A stretch of 64,000 bases of DNA from the NCBI RefSeq assembly GCF_020166515.1, contig NZ_JAINZT010000009.1, positions 113,070-177,069 of the forward strand, read 5' to 3'. The translations under genes and the position numbers were made by a program. This DNA is from Robertkochia flava (GTDB lineage: Bacteria > Bacteroidota > Bacteroidia > Flavobacteriales > Flavobacteriaceae). The notes under the pieces were generated by a model. That model saw only the letters and a list, made by a program, of their open reading frames with translations. It was not told where the DNA came from and searched no databases. How positions within the stretch are numbered: position 1 is the first letter of the stretch; each line of letters starts with the position of its first letter. Positions 29,474 through 38,567 of this stretch are shown piece after piece.

Positions 29474-31684
29474 TTAGTCTATTATTTGTTTCTCCGCCTG
29501 CTGTGCATGAATCCTGTCTCCAAGGTTTTCGTCAATGAAGTTAGTCATTTTTGTATAAAGCTGCAGCCTGGTTTTTCCCCCGTATATTCCATGGTTTTTA
29601 TCCGGATAGATGGCCCAGTCAAATTGCTTATTTGCCTGTACCAGGGCCTCCACCATTCGCATGGTATTCTGTACATGTACGTTGTCATCTGCAGAGCCGT
29701 GAATCAAGAGGTAATCGCCCTTAAGGTTATCCACATAATTGATAGGAGAATTATCGTCGTATCCGGAAGCATTTTCCTGAGGGGTTCGCATGTAGCGCTC
29801 GGTATAGATGGTATCGTAGAATCTCCAGCTGGTAACCGGAGCTACAGCAATGGCCATTTTAAACACATCGTTCCCTTTAAGAATGGCATTCGAGCTCATA
29901 AACCCTCCGAAGCTCCATCCCCAGATCCCGATCCTTTCGGCATCGATATAAGAAAGTGCTCCCAGTTTCCTGGCCGCCTCGATCTGGTCTTCCACCTCGT
30001 ATTTTCCAAGCTCCTTGTAGGTCACCTTTTTAAAATCGGCTCCTTTGAATCCGGTTCCTCTGCCGTCAATACACACGACTACATAGCCCTTCTGGGCAAG
30101 CATCTGGTACCAGTAATCATTAGCCGCATGCCAGCGGTTAGCCACCATCTGGGACCCCGGACCTGAATACTGGTACATCAGCATCGGATATTCCCGGGCA
30201 GGATCAAAATCGGCAGGCTTGATCATCCACATATTGAGGTCGTTTCCGTTTACTTCAATGGTGGAAAATTCCTTTTCTGACATCTCATAAGCCTCCAGAT
30301 CGTTTTCTAACTGTTCGTTATTCACGATCTCCTTGATCACCTCTCCCGTTTTTGCCGTATTCAGGGTGTAGCGATACGGAGTGGTTGCGCTGGAAAAAGT
30401 ATTGATGTAATAGGTGAAATCAGCACTGAAGGTAGCGTGGTGGGTTCCCGCTTCAGAAGACAAGCGCTTTTTCCCTTTTCCATTCAGGCGAATACTGTAG
30501 ATATCCCGGTTAACAGAACCATTTTCAACCGATTGGTAAAAAATTCGCTTCGTCTCCGGATCGTAACCATAGTAATCCGTAACCTCCCAGGGACCACTGG
30601 TTACCTGGGTTTTCTGCTTCCCGTTCTTATCGTAATAGTAAATATGGTTAAACCCGTCGCGCTCACTGGTCCAGATAAAGCTGTTATCCTCCAGAAAGGT
30701 CAGGTTATCGGTAACATCCACATAGGCATCGTCTGTCTCGTTCAATACCAGAGCAGTTTCATTTGATGCGTGGTTGTAAAAATAAAGTTTCAGGTCGTTC
30801 TGATGCCTGTTTACAGTTTGTACGCTTAGCACATCTTCATGAGAGGTCCAGGCTATCCTGGGAATATAATAAGCATCCGCAGGCGTAATATCCCGTGTTT
30901 CCTTTGCAGACAATTCATAGACATGCAAACTTACCTCTGAGTTATCTTCTCCTGCCTTGGGATATTTAAATACCTGCTGATCGGGATAAAGACTTTGGCC
31001 GAATACATCCATAGAGAACTCAGGAACCTCCCGCTCGTCGAAACGAATATATGCGATCTTCTCCCCGTCTTGACTCCAGTCGAAGGCCCGGACAAAAGAA
31101 AATTCTTCTTCATAAACCCAGTCTGTGACCCCATTTATGATCTCATTTTCCTTCCCGTCTGCAGTGACAGGGGTGGTGGTCCCGCTTTGGAGGTCCTTAA
31201 TGTAAATATTGTTTTCAAAAACAAATGCCACTTTGGTTCCGTCCGGAGAAAAGGTGGGCTCCTGTATCTTATGCTCAGAAACAGGGGTAAGGGATTTATC
31301 GTTAAGGTCGTAGACGAAGTACACTCCAAGGGTAGATCTTCTGTATACCGACTCCATATCGGTGGCAAGCATCAGTTTATCTTCCCCCGCACTAAACTCA
31401 TAGGAAGTAAAATAGGCGATCCCGTCAAGATCGGCAGAACTCACTATGGTTTCGATCTTTTCCAGGGTTTCGTAATCGTATTTATCCACCGAACTGCTTC
31501 GGGTTGCACGGTCAAAGTTAAGCACGGTATACTGCCTTCCATTATCCATGGAGTGCAGGGCATCCATGCCTTCTGTACTGAAAGCACCCCCCCATATTTC
31601 CTCTAAAGTAAACTTTTGATCCTGTGCAAAAACAAAGGTCGACAGACCTAAAAACAGCAAAAAGGTTAAGCTGATTTTTCTCAT
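29474..31684 (-). CDS. S9 family peptidase, dipeptidyl-peptidase IV-like
   Basis: A 736-residue secreted serine peptidase: signal peptide (cut near FVFAQ), eight-bladed beta-propeller of the DPPIV_N type (~90-460), and alpha/beta-hydrolase domain (~480-725). The nucleophile is S591 in GWSFGG, with the Asp in HGSADDNVHVQN and the His in DKNHGIYGG. The acidic pair that anchors the substrate amino terminus in DPP IV is seen as VYEEEFSFVRAF. It probably removes X-Pro dipeptides in the periplasm. It heads an operon with the broken peptide transporter. Confidence 0.92.
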   Translation of the reverse strand: MRKISLTFLLFLGLSTFVFAQDQKFTLEEIWGGAFSTEGMDALHSMDNGRQYTVLNFDRATRSSSVDKYDYETLEKIETIVSSADLDGIAYFTSYEFSAGEDKLMLATDMESVYRRSTLGVYFVYDLNDKSLTPVSEHKIQEPTFSPDGTKVAFVFENNIYIKDLQSGTTTPVTADGKENEIINGVTDWVYEEEFSFVRAFDWSQDGEKIAYIRFDEREVPEFSMDVFGQSLYPDQQVFKYPKAGEDNSEVSLHVYELSAKETRDITPADAYYIPRIAWTSHEDVLSVQTVNRHQNDLKLYFYNHASNETALVLNETDDAYVDVTDNLTFLEDNSFIWTSERDGFNHIYYYDKNGKQKTQVTSGPWEVTDYYGYDPETKRIFYQSVENGSVNRDIYSIRLNGKGKKRLSSEAGTHHATFSADFTYYINTFSSATTPYRYTLNTAKTGEVIKEIVNNEQLENDLEAYEMSEKEFSTIEVNGNDLNMWMIKPADFDPAREYPMLMYQYSGPGSQMVANRWHAANDYWYQMLAQKGYVVVCIDGRGTGFKGADFKKVTYKELGKYEVEDQIEAARKLGALSYIDAERIGIWGWSFGGFMSSNAILKGNDVFKMAIAVAPVTSWRFYDTIYTERYMRTPQENASGYDDNSPINYVDNLKGDYLLIHGSADDNVHVQNTMRMVEALVQANKQFDWAIYPDKNHGIYGGKTRLQLYTKMTNFIDENLGDRIHAQQAEKQIID

Positions 31685-31820
31685 TAATTGAATTTTTATT
31701 TGAAAGCGCCCAAGTTTACTAAATTATTCCCATAAATCCCTGTAAATTTTGTTAAAGGTTAGGCCTGATAAGGGCTGCACATCATTAAACCGTGACCCCT
31801 TCAGAAGAAGTGTTAATTCT

Positions 31821-31828
31821 TATCTTTG
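31821..31828 (+). promoter_or_regulatory. Possible -7 element for the HMG-CoA reductase gene
   Basis: TATCTTTG is an exact TAnnTTTG match, 27 bases before the start codon. The -33 TTG is not obvious. Confidence 0.45.
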
Positions 31829-31854
31829 CCTGAGAATATTGATCTGTTTCGAAC

Positions 31855-33180
31855 ATGAGTAAACCCGTTAAAGGATTTTCCAAACTCTCTAAAGAGGAAA
31901 AAATAACCTGGTTATCTGAACACTATTTTGCCGATAAGGAAAAAGGTGTCGACATCCTGAAAAAATACTGGAACCGAGATGAGCGTTTGCAGCAGTTGCA
32001 CGACGAATTTATCGAAAACACCATCTCTAACTACTATCTGCCCCTGGGTATAGCGCCCAATTTCCTGATCAACAATAAGCTGTACACCATTCCCATGGCC
32101 ATAGAAGAGAGCTCGGTGGTAGCTGCCGCCAGTCGCGCCGCCAAATTCTGGATGGACCGTGGCGGATTTCACGCCGAGGTGATCGCAACCGAAAAGATCG
32201 GACAGGTACATTTTATCTATACCGGAGACCCGCAGAAGTTACGGCAATTCTTCATCAGGATCAAACCCACTTTATTTTCATCCCTGGAAGACCTTACCGC
32301 TAATATGCGCAAACGAGGCGGTGGTATTACCGGAATAGAACTGGTTGACAAAACCCAGGCCCTGGAGCACTACTACCAGCTGCATTGCACCTTTGAAACA
32401 CTGGATGCCATGGGAGCTAACTTTATCAACTCCTGCCTGGAACGACTGGCCGAGGTGCTACAGGAAGAAGCCGACGCATACTCCGATTTCTCAGACGACG
32501 AGAAAGACATACAGGTGGTTATGAGCATCCTCTCTAATTATGTACCCAACTGCCGGGTACGTGCCGAAGTTCGCTGCCCGATCAGCGAGCTGAACGAAGA
32601 TCCGGAGCTCACCCCATCGAGTTTTGCTAAAAAATTCGTACAGGCCGTAGCCATCGCCAATGCAGAACCCTTCCGGGCGGTTACCCATAACAAAGGGATC
32701 ATGAACGGTATCGATGCGGTAGTCCTGGCAACCGGTAACGATTTCAGAGCCGTGGAGGCCGGAATACATGCCTATGCGTCGAGAGACGGACAATACCGAA
32801 GCCTGAGCAAGGCAGAAATCAAAGAAGATGAATTTATCTTCAGTATAGAGATCCCCCTGGCCCTTGGAACGGTAGGCGGCCTTACCAACCTCCATCCCCT
32901 TGTAAAACTTTCCCTGGAGATCCTGGACTATCCGGGAGCTAAAGACCTGATGCAAATCGTGGCCGTTGCCGGCCTGGCACAGAACTTCGCTGCTGTGCGC
33001 TCCCTTATTACCACCGGTATCCAAAAGGGACACATGAAAATGCACCTGCTCAATATTCTCAACCAGTTGGAAGCATCAAAAGAGGAGAAAACGCATTTCA
33101 CCTCCTACTTTAAAGATAAAGTGGTTACCCACCGCGATGTTACCAGGGCGGTTGAGGAATACCGCGCACAACAGGGATAA
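31855..33180 (+). CDS. Hydroxymethylglutaryl-CoA reductase (class II type)
   Basis: Reduces HMG-CoA to mevalonate, the committed step of the mevalonate route to isoprenoids used by many Flavobacteriaceae. The 441 residues hold the catalytic Glu in IEESSVVAAASRAA, the substrate/nucleotide segment MGANFINSC, the region NAEPFRAVTHNKGIMNGIDA with the catalytic Lys, and the C-terminal hinge with GHMKMH. There is no membrane anchor, as in bacterial class II enzymes. It is followed 1 base later by a GHMP kinase of the same pathway type. Confidence 0.93.
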   Translation: MSKPVKGFSKLSKEEKITWLSEHYFADKEKGVDILKKYWNRDERLQQLHDEFIENTISNYYLPLGIAPNFLINNKLYTIPMAIEESSVVAAASRAAKFWMDRGGFHAEVIATEKIGQVHFIYTGDPQKLRQFFIRIKPTLFSSLEDLTANMRKRGGGITGIELVDKTQALEHYYQLHCTFETLDAMGANFINSCLERLAEVLQEEADAYSDFSDDEKDIQVVMSILSNYVPNCRVRAEVRCPISELNEDPELTPSSFAKKFVQAVAIANAEPFRAVTHNKGIMNGIDAVVLATGNDFRAVEAGIHAYASRDGQYRSLSKAEIKEDEFIFSIEIPLALGTVGGLTNLHPLVKLSLEILDYPGAKDLMQIVAVAGLAQNFAAVRSLITTGIQKGHMKMHLLNILNQLEASKEEKTHFTSYFKDKVVTHRDVTRAVEEYRAQQG

Positions 33181-33181
33181 G

Positions 33182-34138
33182 ATGGGGGAAGGAAAATCCA
33201 CATACTACAGCCACGGAAAAGTGCTCCTCTCCGGGGAATATCTAATACTTGACGGAGCTACAGGCCTGGCCCTGCCAACCAAAAAGGGACAACGCCTGGA
33301 GGTAAGCACACGATCCGGTGGGATGCTTCATTTCACAAGCTATGAACCGAATGGAAAAGCCTGGTTTGAGACCAGCATCCACCTGGGAGCATTTTTAAAC
33401 GAAGTAGGAACTGAAGCCATGGATCCGGAGCGAATCATCGCCGCCGGAGACAAAGGGCCTGTAACGGGCACTCTTTTAAAAATACTCCAGTCCATCCACA
33501 CCCAAAACCCTTCCTTACTTGAGGACACGGGTGGGCTTTCACTAAGCTCCTTTCTGGAATTCGAAAGAGACTGGGGACTAGGGTCCTCTTCCACTTTCAT
33601 CCACAACCTGGCGCTATGGAGTAAAACAGACCCATACCGCCTGCTGGCCGAGAGTTTAGGCGGCAGCGGGTACGACATTGCCTGTGCAGGCTCTGATGCA
33701 CCCTTATTCTACAATCGCACAGCATCCAGACCCCTGGCAAACAAGGTTAACTTTAACCCAAATTTTAAGGAGCATCTGTACTTTATACACCTGAACAGGA
33801 AGCAGAACAGCAGGGAAGGTATCAGGCGTTACCGCAGCCTTAAACAACGTCCAGAACAGGAAATTCAAAAGGCAGGCAGCTTGAGCCGTGATTTTGCCAC
33901 ATCGCAAACCCTGGAGCTTTTCAGCAGCCTCATGGCAGAACACGAGGAACTTATCAGCAGCCTGCTCGGCATCCCTAGCGTTCAGGAGGAGCTTTTCCCG
34001 GATTTCGACGGTCAACTTAAGAGTCTTGGTGCCTGGGGCGGAGATTTTATCCTCGCTGCAACGCGAAACAACCCGGAACCCTACTTCAGATCAAAAGGAT
34101 ACCACACCATCATCCCCTTTGAAAAAATGATACTTTGA
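33182..34138 (+). CDS. GYDIA-type GHMP kinase (mevalonate-pathway kinase candidate)
   Basis: A 318-residue GHMP kinase. The N-terminal strand motif is GKVLLSGEYLILDGATGLALP; the ATP-binding motif 3-like GLGSSSTFIHNLA is clear; GSGYDIACAGSDAPLFY gives the family its name. Homologues are related to mevalonate and phosphomevalonate kinases, but the exact substrate is not settled. An in-frame upstream start at 33137 is rejected because it overlaps the reductase gene; the ATG at 33182 sits 1 base after that stop. The pairing suggests a step after mevalonate formation. Confidence 0.85.
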   Translation: MGEGKSTYYSHGKVLLSGEYLILDGATGLALPTKKGQRLEVSTRSGGMLHFTSYEPNGKAWFETSIHLGAFLNEVGTEAMDPERIIAAGDKGPVTGTLLKILQSIHTQNPSLLEDTGGLSLSSFLEFERDWGLGSSSTFIHNLALWSKTDPYRLLAESLGGSGYDIACAGSDAPLFYNRTASRPLANKVNFNPNFKEHLYFIHLNRKQNSREGIRRYRSLKQRPEQEIQKAGSLSRDFATSQTLELFSSLMAEHEELISSLLGIPSVQEELFPDFDGQLKSLGAWGGDFILAATRNNPEPYFRSKGYHTIIPFEKMIL

Positions 34139-34156
34139 AACCAACACTATTTCAAT

Positions 34157-34190
34157 AAAAAAGGCCTCCGCATGGAGGCCTTTTTATTTT
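34157..34190. terminator. Bidirectional terminator between GHMP kinase and ppiD-like genes
   Basis: Stem AAAAGGCCTCC / GGAGGCCTTTT with A- and T-tracts on both sides. It serves two convergent genes. Confidence 0.88.
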
Positions 34191-34210
34191 GAATGATATG
34201 CTTTATTCCA

Positions 34211-36316
34211 TTAATAAATGGTAGCTCTTTCGTCTTCGATCTCCGCATTCTCCTTAAGCGCATTGTATGCGGCAGAGAATACACGGTTTCTGTTCAGGGT
34301 CTTCTGAGTATTGGCGTATGTACTGTAGTTGTCAAGTGAGGGTGCAATATCCTTAGCCACCACCTCGATCTTATACACACCACCGTCACCTTCTATAAGA
34401 CCGGAAACCTCACCTTCTCCCATACCAAGAGCAGTACCTACAACCATAGGTTCTCTTCCTGCCCCGGGAATCGTTGGAGTTTTCATGGTAAGTCCGTTGG
34501 CAGTCTTTACAGAAGCACCGTATGCCTTTGCCAGATCATCCATTGATTTTCCGGCGCTCTCTTCCATGATAATGGCAGCCTTCTTTTGTCTTTTAATGAT
34601 AGGAGTAACTCGTGCTGCAGCGTCATTTACACTGGCCAGACCTGCTTTACGCTTGGCAGTAAGCTGGGCCACCACGTACCCTGAAGGCGTATCAAATCGT
34701 CTTACATCTCCCACTTCAGTATCCTCGTTAAAGGTCCACTGTACCAAAGAACGCTGATTTCCGATCCCGGGAATATTCTCATCCATGGCCTCCAGCCTGT
34801 TCACCGGTCTTACTACGTATTCAGAAGCTTTTGCCACTTCAGCAAAATCACCTTCTCCTGCAGCCATCTCAAATTTGGTAGTCTCTGTAAAGACATCGCT
34901 CAAGGTCTTTTCAGAAGGCTCAATCTTTCTGGAGATGGTAGCCAGCTGAACCGCATCGTATTTATCATCAATCTTGATCACGTGAAATCCAAAGTCTGTT
35001 TCCACCAGACCAACAGCACCAATCTCATTGTTGAAGATATAATCGTTAAATGGCTTCACCATTTGTCCTGGAGTGATATTGTCATAAGTTCCTCCACGGG
35101 TTGCAGATCCCGGATCTTCCGAGTGCTCCAGGGCTAGTGCTGCAAATTTTTCCGGATCAGCCTTTACTTCAGCAAGGAGTTCCTTTGCCTTGGCTTCTGC
35201 TTCTTCCTTGGTACGCGATTCCTTTGGCTGTGCCTGAGACCCGTCGAAAGAAACCAGGATGTGGCTTGCCTTTACAGATCCGTTGGCCTTTTTAGCCATC
35301 ATACGGGAGATCTTGTAAGATCCGTTATCTTCATACGGTCCGTATACCGCTCCTTCCTCCAGAGCGAACAATTGGTCTGCATGGGAGGCAGAAAGGTTTT
35401 GCTTGGCTACGAAAAGGGTATCGTATTTTACATCAGAATATTCATTAACGAAAGCGGCAACATCTTCCACATTACCAAAACCAGGAAGGGTTTCCTTAGC
35501 TCCTACAGCCTCGTTAAATACCTCTCTGTCTGCAAGCAGTGCAGAAAGTTCGTCCTGGATATTCTGAATATCTTCCTCAGAGGCTTCCTCTGAGAAGAAT
35601 ACATAACGCACACTTCTGGAAGCTTCTTCTGTAAACTGCTCCTTGTGATCGTTGATATAATTTTTAATATCGCCTTCAGAAACCGTAATAGCAGAATCTG
35701 AAACCGCAGTGTAAGGCACTTTTACATAGGTGATATTTACCTTATCATTTTCGATATGGTAATTCAATTCTCCTTCCTTAAGGGTACTTCCCACGCCGGC
35801 TTTGATCAGGTTAAAATAAGAACCTTCTTCTGCAGCACGGATAAGCGCATCCTCCTGAGCCTGCCACTGCTGGTAAGCTCCCGGACTATTGGTTTTTAAT
35901 TGATAAATGAAGTCGATGAATTTTTGCTCGTCAAAGACCCCTGCTTCATTCAAAAAGTTAGGATCGTTCGCGAAGGCCGGATTGGCTTTTACCACCTCAA
36001 GGATCTGTCCTTTTTCGATGCTGATACCCAGGTGTTCAAATTGCTGTGCCAGGATTCGGCTTCTTACCTCCTGGTTCCAAACCTGGTTTACTACCTGTAC
36101 TGTAGTGGCACCAGCTCCGAATCTACGGGATGCGTTCTCTACCTTCAAGGCAAAATCTTCCCTGGAGATCGGATCTCCGTTAACTTCTCCTACCACAGAC
36201 TTCCCGGCTCCCGTATCACTGGTAAATACGCCGGAAATCACAAATGCAAAAAGAGCCAGCCCTATTACCAGGATAAGGAAAAGGGAACGGCTTCTTATTT
36301 TCTCTAGAATTGCCAT
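34211..36316 (-). CDS. Membrane-anchored peptidyl-prolyl isomerase (PpiD/SurA-like)
   Basis: A 701-residue envelope foldase. One N-terminal membrane helix (about 12-34, SLFLILVIGLALFAFVISG) is followed by a SurA/PpiD-type N-terminal chaperone region (~40-200). A clear parvulin domain (~340-450; ASHILVSFDG and SEDPGSATRGGTYDNITPGQM) comes next, then a long C-terminal region that may hold a second, degenerate parvulin fold. It helps fold newly exported outer-membrane proteins. A good promoter of its own is seen just upstream. Confidence 0.9.
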   Translation of the reverse strand: MAILEKIRSRSLFLILVIGLALFAFVISGVFTSDTGAGKSVVGEVNGDPISREDFALKVENASRRFGAGATTVQVVNQVWNQEVRSRILAQQFEHLGISIEKGQILEVVKANPAFANDPNFLNEAGVFDEQKFIDFIYQLKTNSPGAYQQWQAQEDALIRAAEEGSYFNLIKAGVGSTLKEGELNYHIENDKVNITYVKVPYTAVSDSAITVSEGDIKNYINDHKEQFTEEASRSVRYVFFSEEASEEDIQNIQDELSALLADREVFNEAVGAKETLPGFGNVEDVAAFVNEYSDVKYDTLFVAKQNLSASHADQLFALEEGAVYGPYEDNGSYKISRMMAKKANGSVKASHILVSFDGSQAQPKESRTKEEAEAKAKELLAEVKADPEKFAALALEHSEDPGSATRGGTYDNITPGQMVKPFNDYIFNNEIGAVGLVETDFGFHVIKIDDKYDAVQLATISRKIEPSEKTLSDVFTETTKFEMAAGEGDFAEVAKASEYVVRPVNRLEAMDENIPGIGNQRSLVQWTFNEDTEVGDVRRFDTPSGYVVAQLTAKRKAGLASVNDAAARVTPIIKRQKKAAIIMEESAGKSMDDLAKAYGASVKTANGLTMKTPTIPGAGREPMVVGTALGMGEGEVSGLIEGDGGVYKIEVVAKDIAPSLDNYSTYANTQKTLNRNRVFSAAYNALKENAEIEDERATIY

Positions 36317-36346
36317 CTATCAATCAATTTATCAAATTAGTGAGGG

Positions 36347-36375
36347 CGAAAATACCATTTTTTTGCAATAAACAA
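36347..36375 (-). promoter_or_regulatory. Promoter for the ppiD-like gene
   Basis: On the minus strand TTTTG, an 18-bp spacer and TATTTTCG (7 of 8 matches to TAnnTTTG). It lies about 31 bases upstream of the start codon. Confidence 0.5.
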
Positions 36376-36404
36376 AACCTGTAAAAACAATTCTTAGGCT
36401 TTAT

Positions 36405-37679
36405 TTACGCCTCTCCGAGAACTTTGAGTTGAAGCAGGTTGATTTTGGTATTTGTCACGTCGAGAATGGTAAATTCATAGGGCTCGATACGCAGCACTTC
36501 CCCCTTTTCGGGAATATCCCCGAGATGATTCACGATCAGTCCACCCAGGGTTTCATAGTTTTCACTTTCAGGAAGGTTCAGTCGGTATTCCTCATTGAGG
36601 TAGTCGACCTCCAGGCGGGCAGAGAAGCGGTACTTATTTTCTGCTATTTGCACCTCTTCCAACTCCACGCTGTCATGTTCATCCTGGATCTCTCCAAAGA
36701 GCTCTTCCACAATATCCTCAACGGTTATGATCCCTGAGGTACCCCCGTATTCATCCAGGACAACTGCGATACTCTTTCGCTTTTTGGTAAGCGATTCCAG
36801 AACATCACTGATCAGCATCGTTTCCGGCACATACTCTACCGGCAGCATCACACTTTTGATGGTTTTCGGCAGCTTGAACATTTCAAACGAATGCACATAC
36901 CCGATAATATCGTCTATGGTATCCTTAAAAACCAGGATCTTGGAATAACCGGTATCGGTAAAGATCCGGGAAAGTGCTCTCGGGCTCTCATGAAGCTCCA
37001 CAGCGGTGATCTCGGTTCGGGGTATCATTACTTCCCGAGCTTTCACTTCCGAGAATTCAAGGGCATTCTGAAAGATCTGGATCTCGGTATCCAGCTCTTC
37101 CTGTTCATCGGCTGCCTCGACCTGCTCAGAGATATAATCGCCCAGCTCTACCTTGGAAAAAGCGAGTTGCACCTCATCACCATCGGTCTTGAAAATGTAT
37201 TTCAGGATCATATCCGAGATCCACATCACAAACTCCGATATCAGCGAAAAGAGGAGATAGAACAGATAGGCCGGGAAGGCAAAAACCTTAACCAGTTTGT
37301 TGGAATAGATCTGAAAAAATACCTTGGGAAGAAACTCTGCGGTAAGAAGGATGATCAGGGTGGAGATCACCGTTTGTACCAGGATGATGTTAAAGGGAAG
37401 CGAACGCACCTCTTTGTACTCCGGATACAACAACCAAACAATAAGCTCTCCCATATAGATCCCATAGACTACCAGGGCAATATTATTACCCACCAGCATG
37501 GTCGCAATAAACTTGGACGGCTTTTTGGTAAGCCGGGTCAGGGTGCGTGCAAGCAGACCTTCCTGTTTCTTTTCGATCTCGATATGAATCTTATTGGCAG
37601 AGACATAGGCGATCTCCATGCCGGAAAAAAAGGCCGATAAGATCAGGGAAATAATGATTATGACGATACTTAGCGTCAT
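36405..37679 (-). CDS. Hemolysin/CorC-like CNNM-domain membrane protein with CBS pair
   Basis: A 424-residue protein: DUF21/CNNM transmembrane domain with four hydrophobic helices (~1-165), a CBS pair (~205-330; REVMIPRTEITAVE and VVLDEYGGTSGIITVEDIVEELFGEI) and a C-terminal CorC_HlyC domain (~345-422). Relatives act in Mg2+/Co2+ export or membrane homeostasis; the hemolysin name is historical. GldE of the gliding machinery has the same architecture, but no gldD partner lies beside it, so that identity is not claimed. It is preceded 2-3 bases earlier by a small membrane protein gene. Confidence 0.87.
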   Translation of the reverse strand: MTLSIVIIIISLILSAFFSGMEIAYVSANKIHIEIEKKQEGLLARTLTRLTKKPSKFIATMLVGNNIALVVYGIYMGELIVWLLYPEYKEVRSLPFNIILVQTVISTLIILLTAEFLPKVFFQIYSNKLVKVFAFPAYLFYLLFSLISEFVMWISDMILKYIFKTDGDEVQLAFSKVELGDYISEQVEAADEQEELDTEIQIFQNALEFSEVKAREVMIPRTEITAVELHESPRALSRIFTDTGYSKILVFKDTIDDIIGYVHSFEMFKLPKTIKSVMLPVEYVPETMLISDVLESLTKKRKSIAVVLDEYGGTSGIITVEDIVEELFGEIQDEHDSVELEEVQIAENKYRFSARLEVDYLNEEYRLNLPESENYETLGGLIVNHLGDIPEKGEVLRIEPYEFTILDVTNTKINLLQLKVLGEA

Positions 37680-37681
37680 GC

Positions 37682-37885
37682 TTACTTTTTATTCCTGTTT
37701 TCGAATTTCTTGCGATACCTTCTCCTGAAAAAGAACATGAACAGAGAAAAAACGGCGAAGAACAGAAAAAGATATGCCCTGTTCCTTTCATTGTTCCACT
37801 CCATCACCACCTCATATATGGAAACCACTGCGATCACCAGGTAGGCGACCTCAAAAATCTTAAAGTATTTCATTGAATTTTTCAT
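37682..37885 (-). CDS. Small two-helix membrane protein
   Basis: About 67 residues with two hydrophobic helices (MKYFKIFEVAYLVIAVVSIY and YLFLFFAVFSLFMFFF) and a strongly basic end (RRRYRKKFENRNKK). The frame also extends to a TTG at 37900, but a TATTTTTG promoter element covers that codon, so ATG at 37885 or 37873 is preferred. It lies directly before the CorC-like gene. Function unknown. Confidence 0.65.
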   Translation of the reverse strand: MKNSMKYFKIFEVAYLVIAVVSIYEVVMEWNNERNRAYLFLFFAVFSLFMFFFRRRYRKKFENRNKK

Positions 37886-37897
37886 CTTACGCTTAGT

Positions 37898-37905
37898 CAA
37901 AAATA
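37898..37905 (-). promoter_or_regulatory. Possible -7 element before the small membrane protein
   Basis: TATTTTTG on the minus strand, an exact TAnnTTTG match just after the lptC terminator. It would start a transcript with the small protein and the CorC-like gene. Confidence 0.4.
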
Positions 37906-37948
37906 AACAAAACTTGTTAGTGTTTACAGCCTGCTTCCTATCTGAATC

Positions 37949-37974
37949 AAAAAAGGCCTCTGCAAAGAGACCTT
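37949..37974 (-). terminator. Terminator after lptC
   Basis: On the minus strand AAGGTCTCT-ttgc-AGAGGCCTT (one G-T pair) followed by TTTT. It closes the coaX-OMP-TPR-lptC operon. Confidence 0.72.
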
Positions 37975-38008
37975 AACATAACTTTTTTATCAGAATCAGC
38001 ACCGGGCA

Positions 38009-38566
38009 TCATTCCTTGAGCACTGCACTCCCCTTCTTTCCGCGAAAGCGAACCTGGGTGAAATCCTTATTAAAGTCGATCCCCGTTCCCGTCATATCGT
38101 AATCCTGGCTGGTAAATTCAAAGTCCTTTTCCGTAAAGATCCAGTTATTCACCTGGTCAAAATACAACTGCGGAGACTGCAGGTGCTTCCCGTCGGAGGT
38201 AATGAGATTCACATCCCCCTGCAGGTCGATCAATTTGGTATTAGAGTAGATCACTCCATAGTTGGCCGTCACCGTACTGGTATCTCCGGTCTCGCTAAAA
38301 TAATCGACCCTTACCCCCTCCGGAAATTCCTGGTATGGAAAATCCTGATTGGTAAAATCACGATACACCTTCCCTTTTACAATAGCGCGCAACTCAAGAG
38401 AATCTGTGTACCGCAGCTCGAAATTGGAAGCCTCCCCAACGGGAACCTGCCTGTATTCCGACATGCGTCTCACCTCTTCCAGGTTGTCACCCTTGCATGA
38501 AAAAAACATTGTCACAGTGAAAACTGTGACAATGTTTAAAAAGATGTATCTAAAAAATGCTTTCAT
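38009..38566 (-). CDS. lptC: LPS export periplasmic protein LptC
   Basis: A 185-residue lipoprotein-like LptC: signal peptide ending FFSCKG (Cys ~24), then a beta-jellyroll domain (YTDSLELRAIVKGKVYRDF, FPEGVRVDYFSETG, TKLIDLQGDVNLITSDG, ETPQLYF-like). It belongs to the bridge that carries LPS from inner to outer membrane. Odd feature: codons ~11-22, within the signal peptide, form a perfect 15-bp inverted repeat, giving a strong hairpin close to the start of the coding mRNA. It starts 1 base after the TPR gene. Confidence 0.85.
   Translation of the reverse strand: MKAFFRYIFLNIVTVFTVTMFFSCKGDNLEEVRRMSEYRQVPVGEASNFELRYTDSLELRAIVKGKVYRDFTNQDFPYQEFPEGVRVDYFSETGDTSTVTANYGVIYSNTKLIDLQGDVNLITSDGKHLQSPQLYFDQVNNWIFTEKDFEFTSQDYDMTGTGIDFNKDFTQVRFRGKKGSAVLKE
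38504..38537 (-). repeat. Perfect 15-bp hairpin inside the lptC signal-peptide codons
   Basis: Arms AAACATTGTCACAGT and ACTGTGACAATGTTT are exact reverse complements, 4 bases apart. It lies 30-63 bases after the lptC ATG, where the mRNA would fold into a stable stem-loop. Confidence 0.85.
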
Positions 38567-38567
38567 C

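Noticed and set aside
33137..33181. Upstream start for the GHMP kinase
   Set aside because: It overlaps the end of the HMG-CoA reductase gene; the ATG at 33182 gives the usual family start.
36405..37679. Assignment as gliding protein GldE
   Set aside because: The architecture is the same, but no gldD or other gld gene adjoins and the synteny is that of the lptC/coaX block.
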